From contig NZ_AUGU01000013.1 in the NCBI RefSeq assembly GCF_000422825.1, positions 62,001-126,000 on the forward strand: DNA of 64,000 nucleotides, in the 5' to 3' direction. A model generated the notes under the pieces. That model did not search any database. It saw only the letters and a list, made by a program, of their open reading frames with translations, and had not been told where the DNA came from. The stretch comes from Nocardioides insulae DSM 17944. GTDB lineage: Bacteria > Actinomycetota > Actinomycetes > Propionibacteriales > Nocardioidaceae. Each line of letters starts with the position of its first letter. Positions within the stretch are counted from its first letter, which is position 1. The position numbers were made by a program, and so were the translations under genes. Below, piece by piece: positions 40,643-49,181 of the stretch.

Positions 40643-41003
40643 CTACCGGTGTGCTCGCTTGGCCCGCCCGGCAGCCACCGAGGCGATCAGGTTCCGGATC
40701 CGCCGTTCGAGCTCCCGGGGATTCGCAAGATCCGCCCAGGTGATGCGAAGACAGCGCCGACGCGTGGGACAGCACCACCGGCGTCCGCGCCTGCCGATAC
40801 GCCGCCCGAGAGGTGACGGCGAACCTCTCCTCACGAGCGAGTGACCGCCAGACTGCGCCGTCCACGTATGCGCCGTGGCGGGGACGCGCGAGTTCACCGG
40901 ATCGCAGAGCGCGGGCCAGTCTGCCCGGCGAATGTCCTTCAGCGAGCAGTTCCCTGCGGAGGACGATCGGGACGAGGCACGGTGAGTCGTCGGAAATGGC
41001 CAT
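40643..41003 (-). pseudogene. Remnant of an AbiEi-type antitoxin / DUF559 protein
   Basis: ATG 41003 opens a frame matching the N-terminus of proteins with an AbiEi-like winged-helix start (SPGRLARALRSGELARPRHG, then ARTPVVLSHASAL). At about 40752-40760 it runs straight into the usual C-terminal end of the same family in another frame (RITWADLANPRELERRIRNL, stop at 40643). The middle of the protein, including the DUF559 nuclease-like core, is missing, so one internal deletion that shifts frame explains the gene. It lies between repeat copies 2 and 3. Family assignment is from memory. Confidence 0.7.
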
Positions 41004-41090
41004 GGCGTTCTGATTCCCGGCCTGCAGCGTTTCAGACGGGCGCGACCCGGGCTGTGCATAACTCCACCCGACGACGTACCTACCCGGCCG

Positions 41091-41158
41091 AAAGTGTCGC
41101 TACCTGGCCGAAAAGTCGGCCGGGTAGCGCACCTTTCCCCGGTTCACCGGGGAAACGT
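41091..41158 (+). repeat. Two-hairpin dispersed repeat, copy 3 (3' of relA)
   Basis: Hairpin A pairs 41091-41111 with 41116-41136 around AAAG; it has a G-T wobble and a three-base mismatch near the base. Hairpin B (41134-41155) is perfect and identical to copy 1. It ends 15 bases from the relA stop, hairpin B nearest the gene. Copies 2 and 3 face each other as inverted repeats around the pseudogene. Confidence 0.85.
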
Positions 41159-41173
41159 CCGGCGGCGCCGCAC

Positions 41174-43489
41174 CTACTGGGTGACGCGGTAGGCGTCGAA
41201 GACGCCGGGCACAGAGCGGACGGACTTGAGCACGTTGTCGAGGTGCTTGGCGTCGGCCATCTCGAAGGTGAAGCGGCTCTTGGCGACGCGGTCGCGGGTG
41301 GTGGAGAGCTGGGCGCTGAGGATGTTGACGTGAGTGTCGGCCAGCGCCATGGTGATGTCGGAGAGCAGCCGGGAGCGGTCGAGGGCCTCCACCTGGATGT
41401 TGACCAGGAAGGTCGCCTCACCGGCGGAGCCCCACTCGACCTCCACCAGCCGCTCGGGCTGACGCTGGAGGTCGCCGACGTTGGTGCAGTCGGAGCGGTG
41501 CACCGAGACGCCGCCACCCTTGGTCACGAAACCGATGATCTGGTCGCCGGGCACCGGGGTGCAGCACTTGGCCAGCTTCACCCAGACGTCGTCGACGCCC
41601 TTGACGATGACCGCGGAGTCCCCGCCGACGACCTTGGTGGCCCGCCGCCGGCCGGTGATGGTGACTGCCTCGGCGAGATCCTCCTGGGCACCCTCCTTGC
41701 CGCCATGCTCCTCGATGACGCGGTGGACGACCGCCTGGGCGGAGAGATTGCCCTCCCCGACCGCGGCGTACAGGGCGGACACGTCCGCGATGTTGAAGTG
41801 CTTGGCCGCCAGGGTCAGCGACTGGTGGGACATCAACCGCTTGAGCGGGAGCCCCTCCTTGCGCATCAGCTTGGCGATCTGCTCCTGGCCCTTCTCGATC
41901 GCCTCCTCGCGACGCTCCTTGGTGAACCAGTGCCGGATCTTGGAGCGGGCGCGGTTGGACTTGACGAAGTTGAGCCAGTCCTGGGAGGGCCCGGCCGTCT
42001 GGGACTTGGAGGTGAACACCTCGACGACATCGCCGTTGTCGAGGGTGGACTCCAGCGGTACGAGGCGACCGTTGACCCGTGCGCCGATGGTGCGGTGGCC
42101 GACCTCGGTGTGTACGGCGTAGGCGAAGTCGACCGGCGTCGCCCCGGACGGCAGCGCGATCACGTCACCGCGCGGGGTGAACACGTAGACCTCGGCCCGC
42201 CTCATCTCGAAGCGCAGCGACTCCAGGAACTCGCCGGGGTCGTCGACCTCGCTCTGCCAGTCCATCAACTGGCGGACCCAGTTCATGTCGCCGGCGCCCT
42301 CGAAGCCGGCCCGCTGGTCGGTGTCGAGGCCGTTGCGGCCGTCCTCCTTGTACTTCCAGTGGGCGGCGACGCCGTACTCCGCGCGACGGTGCATCGAGAA
42401 GGTGCGGATCTGCATCTCCACCGGCTTGCCCTGCGGCCCGATCACGGTGGTGTGCAGCGACTGGTACATGTTGAACTTCGGCATCGCCACGTAGTCCTTG
42501 AACCGGCCCAGGACGGGGTTCCACCGGGAGTGCAGGACGCCGAGCACGGAGTAACAGTCGCGGTCCTCATCGACGAGGATGCGGATGCCCACCAGGTCGT
42601 AGATGTCGGAGAAGTCCTTCCCGCCGACGATCATCTTCTGGTAGATCGAGTAGTAGTGCTTGGGGCGGCCGGTGACGGTCGCCTTGATCTTGGCCTCGGA
42701 CAGATCGTTCTCGACCTGGCTGATCACCTGGGCGAGGAACTTGTCCCGGGACGGCGCCCGCTCGGCGACCAACCGCACGATCTCGTCGTAGATCTTGGGG
42801 TGCAGGGTCGCGAAGGCGAGGTCCTCCAGCTCCCACTTGATCGTGTTCATGCCCAGCCGGTGGGCCAGCGGGCCGTAGATGTCGAGGGTCTCGCGAGCGC
42901 TGCGCTCCTGGCTCTTCAGCGGCACGTAACGCAGGGTGCGCATGTTGTGCAGCCGGTCGGCCAGCTTGATCACGAGCACCCGGATGTCGCGCGACATCGC
43001 GACGATCATCTTGCGGATCGTCTCGGACTGCGCGGAGTCGCCGTACTGCACCTTGTCGAGCTTGGTGACGCCGTCGACGAGGTGCGCCACCTCCTCGCCG
43101 AAGTCGCGGCGCAGCTCGTCGAGGGTGTACGGCGTGTCCTCGACGGTGTCGTGGAGCAGGGCTGCGACCAGGGTCGGCTCGGTCATGCCGAGCTCGGCGA
43201 GGATCACCGTGACCGCGAGCGGGTGGGTGATGTAGGGGTCGCCGCTCTTGCGCATCTGGGTGCCGTGCAGCCGCTCGGCGGTGGTGTAGGCGCGCTCGAG
43301 CAGTGCGAGGTCACCCTTGGGGTGGTTGGCCCGGACAGCGCGGAAGAGCGGCTCGAGGACGGGGTTGGCGCCCTGACCCCGCCCACCCATCCGGGCCAGC
43401 CGGGCGCGCATGCTCCGCCCCGAGGGAGCGTCCTGTTTGGCGCCGGACGCGCGTTCTCGAGGGGCTGCCACGCTGCGCTCGTCCGCCAT
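41174..43489 (-). CDS. relA: Bifunctional (p)ppGpp synthetase/hydrolase Rel
   Basis: Makes and degrades the alarmone (p)ppGpp on starvation. The 771-residue protein has the full domain order: HD hydrolase with [12 protein letters not shown] and [12 protein letters not shown]; synthetase with [20 protein letters not shown] and [19 protein letters not shown] ([20 protein letters not shown]); Zn-finger/helical region with [18 protein letters not shown]; and C-terminal ACT. Both activities look intact. The ATG lies six bases after a TAGACT -10, so the message is probably leaderless. The order secF-apt-relA matches Mycobacterium. Confidence 0.96.
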   Translation of the reverse strand: MADERSVAAPRERASGAKQDAPSGRSMRARLARMGGRGQGANPVLEPLFRAVRANHPKGDLALLERAYTTAERLHGTQMRKSGDPYITHPLAVTVILAELGMTEPTLVAALLHDTVEDTPYTLDELRRDFGEEVAHLVDGVTKLDKVQYGDSAQSETIRKMIVAMSRDIRVLVIKLADRLHNMRTLRYVPLKSQERSARETLDIYGPLAHRLGMNTIKWELEDLAFATLHPKIYDEIVRLVAERAPSRDKFLAQVISQVENDLSEAKIKATVTGRPKHYYSIYQKMIVGGKDFSDIYDLVGIRILVDEDRDCYSVLGVLHSRWNPVLGRFKDYVAMPKFNMYQSLHTTVIGPQGKPVEMQIRTFSMHRRAEYGVAAHWKYKEDGRNGLDTDQRAGFEGAGDMNWVRQLMDWQSEVDDPGEFLESLRFEMRRAEVYVFTPRGDVIALPSGATPVDFAYAVHTEVGHRTIGARVNGRLVPLESTLDNGDVVEVFTSKSQTAGPSQDWLNFVKSNRARSKIRHWFTKERREEAIEKGQEQIAKLMRKEGLPLKRLMSHQSLTLAAKHFNIADVSALYAAVGEGNLSAQAVVHRVIEEHGGKEGAQEDLAEAVTITGRRRATKVVGGDSAVIVKGVDDVWVKLAKCCTPVPGDQIIGFVTKGGGVSVHRSDCTNVGDLQRQPERLVEVEWGSAGEATFLVNIQVEALDRSRLLSDITMALADTHVNILSAQLSTTRDRVAKSRFTFEMADAKHLDNVLKSVRSVPGVFDAYRVTQ

Positions 43490-43495
43490 TGCGCC

Positions 43496-43501
43496 AGTCT
43501 A
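43496..43501 (-). promoter_or_regulatory. -10 box of a leaderless relA transcript
   Basis: TAGACT on the minus strand, six bases before ATG 43489, with no room for a ribosome-binding site. TCGACA (43521-43526) is a weak -35 candidate at 19 bases. It lies in the 78-bp apt-relA gap, which is otherwise empty. Confidence 0.55.
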
Positions 43502-43567
43502 CGTTTCCGCGTGTACGCCGTGTCGACCGCTGCACCGGAGCGAGACGGCTCCGCTACCCGGGTGTGC

Positions 43568-44113
43568 TCAGCAGGTGAGCAGGGTGGTGAACGGCATCGA
43601 CCCGATAGCCGAACGACCCTTCAGGCCGGCCAACTCGAGCAGCACCGCCATCCCGGCGACGGTGGCGCCGCTGCGCTCGACCAGTTCGGCCGTGGCCGCC
43701 GCGGTGCCGCCCGTGGCGAGGACGTCGTCGACCAGAAGCACCCGGGCTCCCGGGGCGAGGGCGTCCCGGTGGATCTCCAGGGTGGCCTGGCCATACTCGA
43801 GGTCGAAGCTCACCGCGTGGGTTGAGCGGGGCAGCTTGCCCGCCTTGCGGACCGGTACGAACCCCGCACCCAGGGCGAGGGCCACCGGCGCCGCCAGGAT
43901 GAACCCGCGCGACTCCATGCCGAGCACCGCGTCGACGGCGGTGGCCCCGTCGACGTCGCGGCCGGCGTTGGCGAGTGCCTGCACGACGGCGCCGAAGGCG
44001 GTCGGGTCATCCAGCACGGGGGTGATGTCCTTGAACAGCACCCCCGGGCTCGGGAAGTCCGCGACGTCGAGGACCAGCCTGTCCAGCAGGTCGGCGAGCT
44101 CCTGCTCGGTCAT
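43568..44113 (-). CDS. apt: Adenine phosphoribosyltransferase
   Basis: Salvages adenine to AMP with PRPP. The 181-residue protein has the family start DFPSPGVLFKDITPVLDDP, GMESRGFILAAPVALALG, VRKAGKLPR, and the PRPP motif VLLVDDVLATGGTAAA. ATG 44113 overlaps the secF stop by one base; the longer open frame upstream is inside secF. The secD-secF-apt-relA order is widespread in Actinobacteria. Confidence 0.95.
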   Translation of the reverse strand: MTEQELADLLDRLVLDVADFPSPGVLFKDITPVLDDPTAFGAVVQALANAGRDVDGATAVDAVLGMESRGFILAAPVALALGAGFVPVRKAGKLPRSTHAVSFDLEYGQATLEIHRDALAPGARVLLVDDVLATGGTAAATAELVERSGATVAGMAVLLELAGLKGRSAIGSMPFTTLLTC

Positions 44114-45345
44114 CACTTGCCCCGCTTCGAACGCGGCTTGCGCGACGGCTGCGGCCGACCGGCCGCTCCGCTCTCCTCGACCGGGCCGTGTGCGGGCGGC
44201 GCGATCCTCCCCCGTCCGGCGGCGGGCGGCGTACGGGGAGAGCGTTCCTCCTCGTACTCGACCTCGACGGCCAGGTCCTCGTCGCGGTCGGCCCGCGCCG
44301 TGGCGGGCGTGTCGTCGGCATGCGCTGCGGGTACGTCGGCGTACGGGTCGACGGCCCGGCGGGCCGCCGCCTTGGCCCGGCGCTCGGCCTGGACGACCTC
44401 GGTCTCGTTGGACTTCAGGTGCACGAGCAGTCTCGGCGCGATCAGCACCGAGGAGAAGATGCCGGCCGCCATGCCGACGAACTGTGCCAGGGCGAGGTCC
44501 TTGAGCGAGCTCGCCCCGAGCATGATCGCGCTGACGTAGAGGATCGCGGCCAGCGGGATCAGCGCCACGATCGAGGTGTTGATCGATCGGACCAGGGTCT
44601 GGTTGACCGCCAGGTTCGCGGACTGCGCGTAGCTGAGCTTGGTCTTGCGCATCTCGGCGGTGTTCTCTCGGATCTTGTCGAAGACCACGACGGTGTCGTA
44701 GAGCGAGAAGCCGAGGATCGCCAGCACACCGGTGACCGCGGCCGGCGTGACCGAGAAGCCGGAGAGCGAGTAGACGCCGATGGTGATCACGACGTCGTGG
44801 AACAGCGCCACCAGAGCGGCTACCGACATCTTCCACTCGCGGAAGTAGATCCCGATGAACAGGGCCACCAGGACCAGGAAGACAGCCACACCGATGAGGG
44901 CGCGCTCGGCGACCTCCCGACCCCAGCTGGCACCGATCTCGTCCTGCGAGACCTGATCCGGCTCGACCGGGACGATGTCGGTCACCACATTGGTGAGCTG
45001 GGCGCTCTGGGCGAGGGTGAGGTCCTCGACCTGGATGATCAGGCCGTCGTCGCCGGTGGTGGTGACGTTGGGGTTCTCCGTGCCGGGGATCCCGCTCTCC
45101 CCCACCGCGTCGCGCAGTTCGTCGGCCGTCTCCTGGGTGGCCTGGGAACTGGTGAGGTCGCTGAGCCGGTACTGCGTACCGCCGGTGAACTCGATGCCGA
45201 AGTTGAGGCCCTTGATGAAGATCACCAGCAGGCAGGCGACCACCAGGAGGCCGGAGATGGTGTACCAGAGGGCCCGGTGACCGACGAAGTCGATCGAACG
45301 ACGACCCGTGTAGAGGTCGTGGCCGGTCTGCGAGAGCTTGCCCAT
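44113..45345 (-). CDS. secF: Protein translocase subunit SecF
   Basis: With SecD uses the proton gradient to help pull proteins through SecYEG. The 410-residue protein has an N-terminal membrane segment, a periplasmic domain starting FGIEFTGGTQYRL, and five further segments with the ALFHDVVITIGVYSL and LGFSLYDTVVVFDKIREN motifs. The C-terminal ~100 residues are a charged cytoplasmic tail ending SRKPRSKRGK. The ATG overlaps the secD stop by one base. Confidence 0.95.
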   Translation of the reverse strand: MGKLSQTGHDLYTGRRSIDFVGHRALWYTISGLLVVACLLVIFIKGLNFGIEFTGGTQYRLSDLTSSQATQETADELRDAVGESGIPGTENPNVTTTGDDGLIIQVEDLTLAQSAQLTNVVTDIVPVEPDQVSQDEIGASWGREVAERALIGVAVFLVLVALFIGIYFREWKMSVAALVALFHDVVITIGVYSLSGFSVTPAAVTGVLAILGFSLYDTVVVFDKIRENTAEMRKTKLSYAQSANLAVNQTLVRSINTSIVALIPLAAILYVSAIMLGASSLKDLALAQFVGMAAGIFSSVLIAPRLLVHLKSNETEVVQAERRAKAAARRAVDPYADVPAAHADDTPATARADRDEDLAVEVEYEEERSPRTPPAAGRGRIAPPAHGPVEESGAAGRPQPSRKPRSKRGK

Positions 45346-47141
45346 CAGGCCTTACCTCCTACGGGGGCCGGCTCGGCGTCGACACCCAGGGTCTCGACGC
45401 TGAGGCCGGAGAGCTTCCCGCCGCCGTTGAAGAATCGGTACCGCGCCAGGGTGGAGACCAGCGGCTTGGTGAACCAGAACAGCACCGCCAGGTCGATCAG
45501 GGTGGTGAGCCCCAGGGCGAACCCGAAGCCCTTCACCGCGCCGGAGGCGAAGATGTAGAGGATCAGCGCGGAGAGCAACTGCACGACGTTGGCAGCCACT
45601 CGGGTCTTGCGGGCTCGGACCCAGCCGGTCTCGACCGCGACCCGCATCGACTTGCCATCGCGCATCTCGTCCCGGATGCGTTCGAAGAAGATGATGAACG
45701 AGTCGGCGGTGACACCGACCGCGATGATGAAGCCCGCGATCCCCGGGAGGGTCAGGGTGAACCCGGCGGTCTCGCTGAGCAGCAGGACCATCGCATAGGT
45801 CAGCGCCGCGGCCACCGCGAAGGAGCCCAGGACCACGACACCGAGAGCGCGGTAGTAGAGCAGGCAGTAGATCAGCACGAGGGCCAGGCCGATCGCACCC
45901 GCCCACATGCCCGCGGTGAGCTGGTTGCCGGCGAGCGAGGGGCCGATGCTCTCGACCGAGGTGGCCTCCCGGTCGAAGGAGATCGGCAGCGCACCGAACT
46001 TGAGGCTGTTGGCGAGATCCTGAGCGCTCTCCTCGGTGAAGTCACCGGTGATCTGCGCTCCGCTGGTGATCCGCTGGTCAGCCGTCGGCGCGGAGATGAC
46101 CTGCCCGTCCAGCACGATGGCGAACCGCTGGCCGGTGCCGGCGATCTGGCCGGTGGCGTCCGCGAACATGGACCGGGCCTCGCCGTCGAAGTCGAGCGTC
46201 ACGGCGTACTGGACGTCGTTCTGCGGGATGCCGTAGTCGACGTCGGTGACCGAGGTGCCCTCGATGATGGCCGGCGAGAGGAGGAACTTGACGCCGTCCT
46301 GGTCACAGGTCACCAGCGGCTTGCTCGCGTCGTCCTTGACCTGGGCCGCCGAGCCGTCCGCGGGGCAGGTGAAGTTGTCATAGGCCGTGATCGAGGCCTG
46401 GTCGGGACCGTTCATGAAGCTGACGGCCCGGTCGAAGCTCTGCTTGGGAGTCAGCTCCGACTCCTCGGGAGCACTGGTCGCGCTGCCCTCGGGGCTGGTC
46501 GTCGCGGTCGCGTCGCCGGACGGCGACGCACCGGCCGACGGGCTGGCCGCTGCCTCGTCGCTGGTCCCGCTCCGAGCGAAGCCCGGAGCGGCCCGGTTGG
46601 CGCCCGACTGCTGCTTCTGGGTCTGCTTCTCGGTCTGCTGGTTGGGCTGCTGCTGGCCGCCCTGGTCGCCCTGGTTCGGGGCGGTGGTGGGTGCCGTTGA
46701 GGGCGCGGTCGGCGCGGTGGTGCCGGTGTCGCCCTGCTGCGAGCCGAGATCGGAGGAGGTGGTGCCGCTACCGCAGCCGCCGGTGTCGCTGGAGCAGGCC
46801 ACCAACCGGAACCGGAGCTGGGCCTGTCGCATCACGACCTCGACCAGCTCCCGGCGGCTCTCGCCCGGGATCTCCACGACGATGTAGCGGTTGCCCTGGC
46901 GGACTACCTCGGCCTCGGCGACGCCGGAGCCGTTGACCCGCTGGTCGATGACGCGGCGGGACTCCTCGAGGTTCTCCGCGGTGGGGTCGCCCTCGGCGAC
47001 CAGCGTGATCCGGGTGCCGCCCTGCAGGTCGAGGCCGAGCGTCGGCTTCCAGACGCCGGCGAGCGCGACCAGGCCGAACAGGATCGCCACCCCGAGGAAG
47101 AACACCGTCAAGGTGCGCCCCGGATTGGACTTGCGTGCCAT
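45345..47141 (-). CDS. secD: Protein translocase subunit SecD with a long low-complexity insert
   Basis: Partner of SecF in late protein export. The 598-residue protein has the first membrane segment, LGLDLQGGTRITL, the P1 head, and the RND-like C-terminal membrane region with VTADSFIIFFERIRDEMRDG. Unusually, about 110 residues (117-228) of Gln/Thr/Pro/Ser/Gly-rich sequence (GTTAPTAPSTAPTTAPNQ, QQQPNQQTEKQTQKQQ) are inserted in the outside domain, preceded by CSSDTGGC. The ATG was placed at MARKSNPGRT; earlier open frame overlaps yajC. Confidence 0.95.
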   Translation of the reverse strand: MARKSNPGRTLTVFFLGVAILFGLVALAGVWKPTLGLDLQGGTRITLVAEGDPTAENLEESRRVIDQRVNGSGVAEAEVVRQGNRYIVVEIPGESRRELVEVVMRQAQLRFRLVACSSDTGGCGSGTTSSDLGSQQGDTGTTAPTAPSTAPTTAPNQGDQGGQQQPNQQTEKQTQKQQSGANRAAPGFARSGTSDEAAASPSAGASPSGDATATTSPEGSATSAPEESELTPKQSFDRAVSFMNGPDQASITAYDNFTCPADGSAAQVKDDASKPLVTCDQDGVKFLLSPAIIEGTSVTDVDYGIPQNDVQYAVTLDFDGEARSMFADATGQIAGTGQRFAIVLDGQVISAPTADQRITSGAQITGDFTEESAQDLANSLKFGALPISFDREATSVESIGPSLAGNQLTAGMWAGAIGLALVLIYCLLYYRALGVVVLGSFAVAAALTYAMVLLLSETAGFTLTLPGIAGFIIAVGVTADSFIIFFERIRDEMRDGKSMRVAVETGWVRARKTRVAANVVQLLSALILYIFASGAVKGFGFALGLTTLIDLAVLFWFTKPLVSTLARYRFFNGGGKLSGLSVETLGVDAEPAPVGGKA

Positions 47142-47145
47142 CGGT

Positions 47146-47580
47146 CTACTTCTCCTCAGGGCGGGACGTGGTCCCTCCGGAAGCCTGGTCGTCGGAGACA
47201 CTGGCGCTGTCCGTGGTCGAATCGTCCGCCGCGATCCCACCCTCGGCGAGTTCGCGGGTCTCGCTGGAGTCGGCCGACGCGTCGGCCTCCTCCAGTTCGT
47301 CGTGGGACTCCTCGGCGTCGGTCTCCTCGGGCACGACCTGGCCCACCGCGGCACGGAGCACCCTGAGCTCCACGCCCTCGGCGACCTCGACCACCACGTG
47401 CTGGTCGGTCGTGCCGGTGACCGTGCCGAAGATGCCGGAGGTGAGCATGACGGAGTCGCCCGCGGACAGCTGCGACTGGAGCTGCTGGAGCTGCTTCTGC
47501 CGGTTCCGCTGGGGCCGGATCAGGAGGAACCAGAAGATGGCGAAGAAGGCGACGAGGATGAGCAACTGGCCTGCAGGCAC
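47146..47580 (-). CDS. yajC: Preprotein translocase accessory subunit YajC
   Basis: A small single-span membrane partner of SecDF. The 144-residue protein starts with a membrane segment (LLILVAFFAIFWFLLIRP), then the conserved cytoplasmic QRNRQKQLQQLQSQLSAGD and LTSGIFGTVTG, and ends in a long acidic Asp/Glu/Ser tail not seen in short YajC forms. GTG 47580 (VPAGQLLIL) is preferred, with GGAG eight bases upstream; ATG 47607 has no ribosome-binding site. It heads yajC-secD-secF-apt. Confidence 0.92.
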   Translation of the reverse strand: MPAGQLLILVAFFAIFWFLLIRPQRNRQKQLQQLQSQLSAGDSVMLTSGIFGTVTGTTDQHVVVEVAEGVELRVLRAAVGQVVPEETDAEESHDELEEADASADSSETRELAEGGIAADDSTTDSASVSDDQASGGTTSRPEEK

Positions 47581-47610
47581 GAAGGAATCTCCAGGGACGA
47601 GGGGCATACG

Positions 47611-47645
47611 CCGATCCGTGTCGGATCGGCCGACGCGCAAGTCTA
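47611..47645 (-). promoter_or_regulatory. yajC-secDF leader: -10 box and perfect hairpin
   Basis: TAGACT (47640-47645, minus) lies upstream of a perfect 8-bp stem, CCGATCCG / CGGATCGG with a three-base loop (47611-47629), which begins a few bases after the probable transcription start. The hairpin ends about 30 bases before the yajC start. It could stabilise the mRNA or bind a regulator. Confidence 0.5.
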
Positions 47646-47788
47646 ACCAGGGGCACCCCACCGGCGATGATCTCACCCCACCGTCCGGTCCCGAGCCCCG
47701 ATCCACCGTGATAGGCACAGGGGGGCACATGTCGAGGCATAGCGAGCCCCGGCGGTGCCGGGCCCAGACATCTCGGAGAGGTAGGACG

Positions 47789-48997
47789 ATGGGGAGGATC
47801 CTGGCTCCGTGGCTGCGGGTGGCGATCGCCATGACCGCGGTCGGGTGGGGTGCGAACCAGTTCGCGGCCCTGCTGGCGGTCTACCGGGAGCAGGGGCACT
47901 CGGAGTCGTTCGTCTCCTTCGCGGTGGGCGTCTACGCCGCCGGACTGGTGCTCGCCCTCTTCGTGGTCGCCGCGGTGGGCGACCGGGTCAGCCACCGCAC
48001 CTACCTGCGCGTCGGGGTGCTGGCGGCCGTCGCGGGCACGCTGCTCCTCATGTTCGGCGCGGAGGCCGAGTCCCTCATCCCCGTGGGGCGCGTGGTCGCC
48101 GGCGCCGCGACCGGCGTGATTCTCGCCCCCGGCACCGCGTGGCTGATGGAACTCTCCCGTGCCACGCCCGGCGCGGGTCCCCGCCGGGCGACCGTCGCAC
48201 TCTCCGTCGGCTTCGGTGGCGGGCCCGCCCTCGCCGGCCTGGTCGGGCAGTGGGCCCCGGTGCCCGCGGTGTCGCCGTACCTGCTGCACCTGGCCCTGTC
48301 CGCGGTCGCCGTCCCCCTGGTGTGGTCGGCGCCGGTGGGTCCCGTCGGGCACGGCACCCCCAGCCCGGACTCGTGGCGGAGCACCCTGCGCACCTTGCGC
48401 ACCAGCACCTTCGTGCGGAGCGTGGCGCCGACCGCCCCGTGGGTGTTCGGTACGGCGGCGACCTCGTTCGCGATCGCCCCCGGAGTGGTGCCGGTGCACA
48501 CGCTGCCGGTGGCGGCCGGCTCGGTGATCATGGCGCTCACCATGATCACCGGTGTGGGTCTGCAACCACTGGCCAAGCGGGTCGAGCGACGCCGTCCGGG
48601 GCGCACCCTGCGATGGGGCATGCTCGCCGCGACGGCCGGGATGTTGCTCGGCGCGCTGACCTTCTGGAGCCAGCTCGTACCGCTGCTCTTCCCGCTCGCC
48701 GCGATCCTGGGCGCCGCCTACGGGCTGCTGCTGGTCGGCGGGCTCAGCCGGCTCGAGGCGATCAGCGCGCCGGCGGACCTGACCAGGGTCAATGCCGTCT
48801 TCTACGCCCTGTCCTATCTGGGTTTCGCGATGCCGTCGGTGTTCGTCCTGCTCACCGAGCGCGGGATCAGCGGGGTGACGGTGATGCTCGCGGGCGCCGT
48901 GATCTCCGCGGTGACCCTGGCGCTGTTGCCACGTCGCGTCCCGGGCGGCGAGCGGAGCCACGTCGAGGATCAGGCGGCGGCCCACCACCGCCGCTGA
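47789..48997 (+). CDS. Major facilitator superfamily transporter
   Basis: A 402-residue membrane protein with about 12 hydrophobic segments, beginning WLRVAIAMTAVGWGANQFAAL and with a loop AAVGDRVSHRTYLRVG after segment 2 resembling the MFS A-motif. The middle loop is Pro/Ser-rich. Substrate unknown; a drug or metabolite exporter is plausible by family. AGAGGTAGGA precedes the ATG. It stands alone on the plus strand between yajC and ruvB and ends in a convergent 184-bp gap (48998-49181) where I see no clear terminator. Confidence 0.85.
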   Translation: MGRILAPWLRVAIAMTAVGWGANQFAALLAVYREQGHSESFVSFAVGVYAAGLVLALFVVAAVGDRVSHRTYLRVGVLAAVAGTLLLMFGAEAESLIPVGRVVAGAATGVILAPGTAWLMELSRATPGAGPRRATVALSVGFGGGPALAGLVGQWAPVPAVSPYLLHLALSAVAVPLVWSAPVGPVGHGTPSPDSWRSTLRTLRTSTFVRSVAPTAPWVFGTAATSFAIAPGVVPVHTLPVAAGSVIMALTMITGVGLQPLAKRVERRRPGRTLRWGMLAATAGMLLGALTFWSQLVPLLFPLAAILGAAYGLLLVGGLSRLEAISAPADLTRVNAVFYALSYLGFAMPSVFVLLTERGISGVTVMLAGAVISAVTLALLPRRVPGGERSHVEDQAAAHHRR

Positions 48998-49181
48998 GAG
49001 CCTGGCCCCCGATCGTCGCCGTCGCGAGCGTCACCGGACGAGTGTGCCGGCAAGGCGGAGGGCCGAAGACCGGTCAGGGGCCCATCGAGGAGCATCAACG
49101 CGGCCGGCGCGCCCGGATGGCGGCGCAGCAGGCGCAGGATCGGTTGGGGTCAGGCCGAGGTCGCCGGACGGACGACGAGGC

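Noticed and set aside
40542..41158. CRISPR array from repeated hairpins near 40.5-41.2 kb
   Set aside because: Two copies only, inverted to each other, about 460 bases apart with a pseudogene between; no regular spacers or cas genes.
47581..47788. Arrest-peptide ORF controlling SecDF
   Set aside because: Actinobacterial arrest peptides upstream of secDF are known, but no separate ORF with a signal segment and a RAPP-like end is present; the only upstream ATG is in frame with yajC.
48998..49181. A small gene or terminator in the convergent MFS-ruvB gap
   Set aside because: No conserved ORF and no convincing stem-loop seen.
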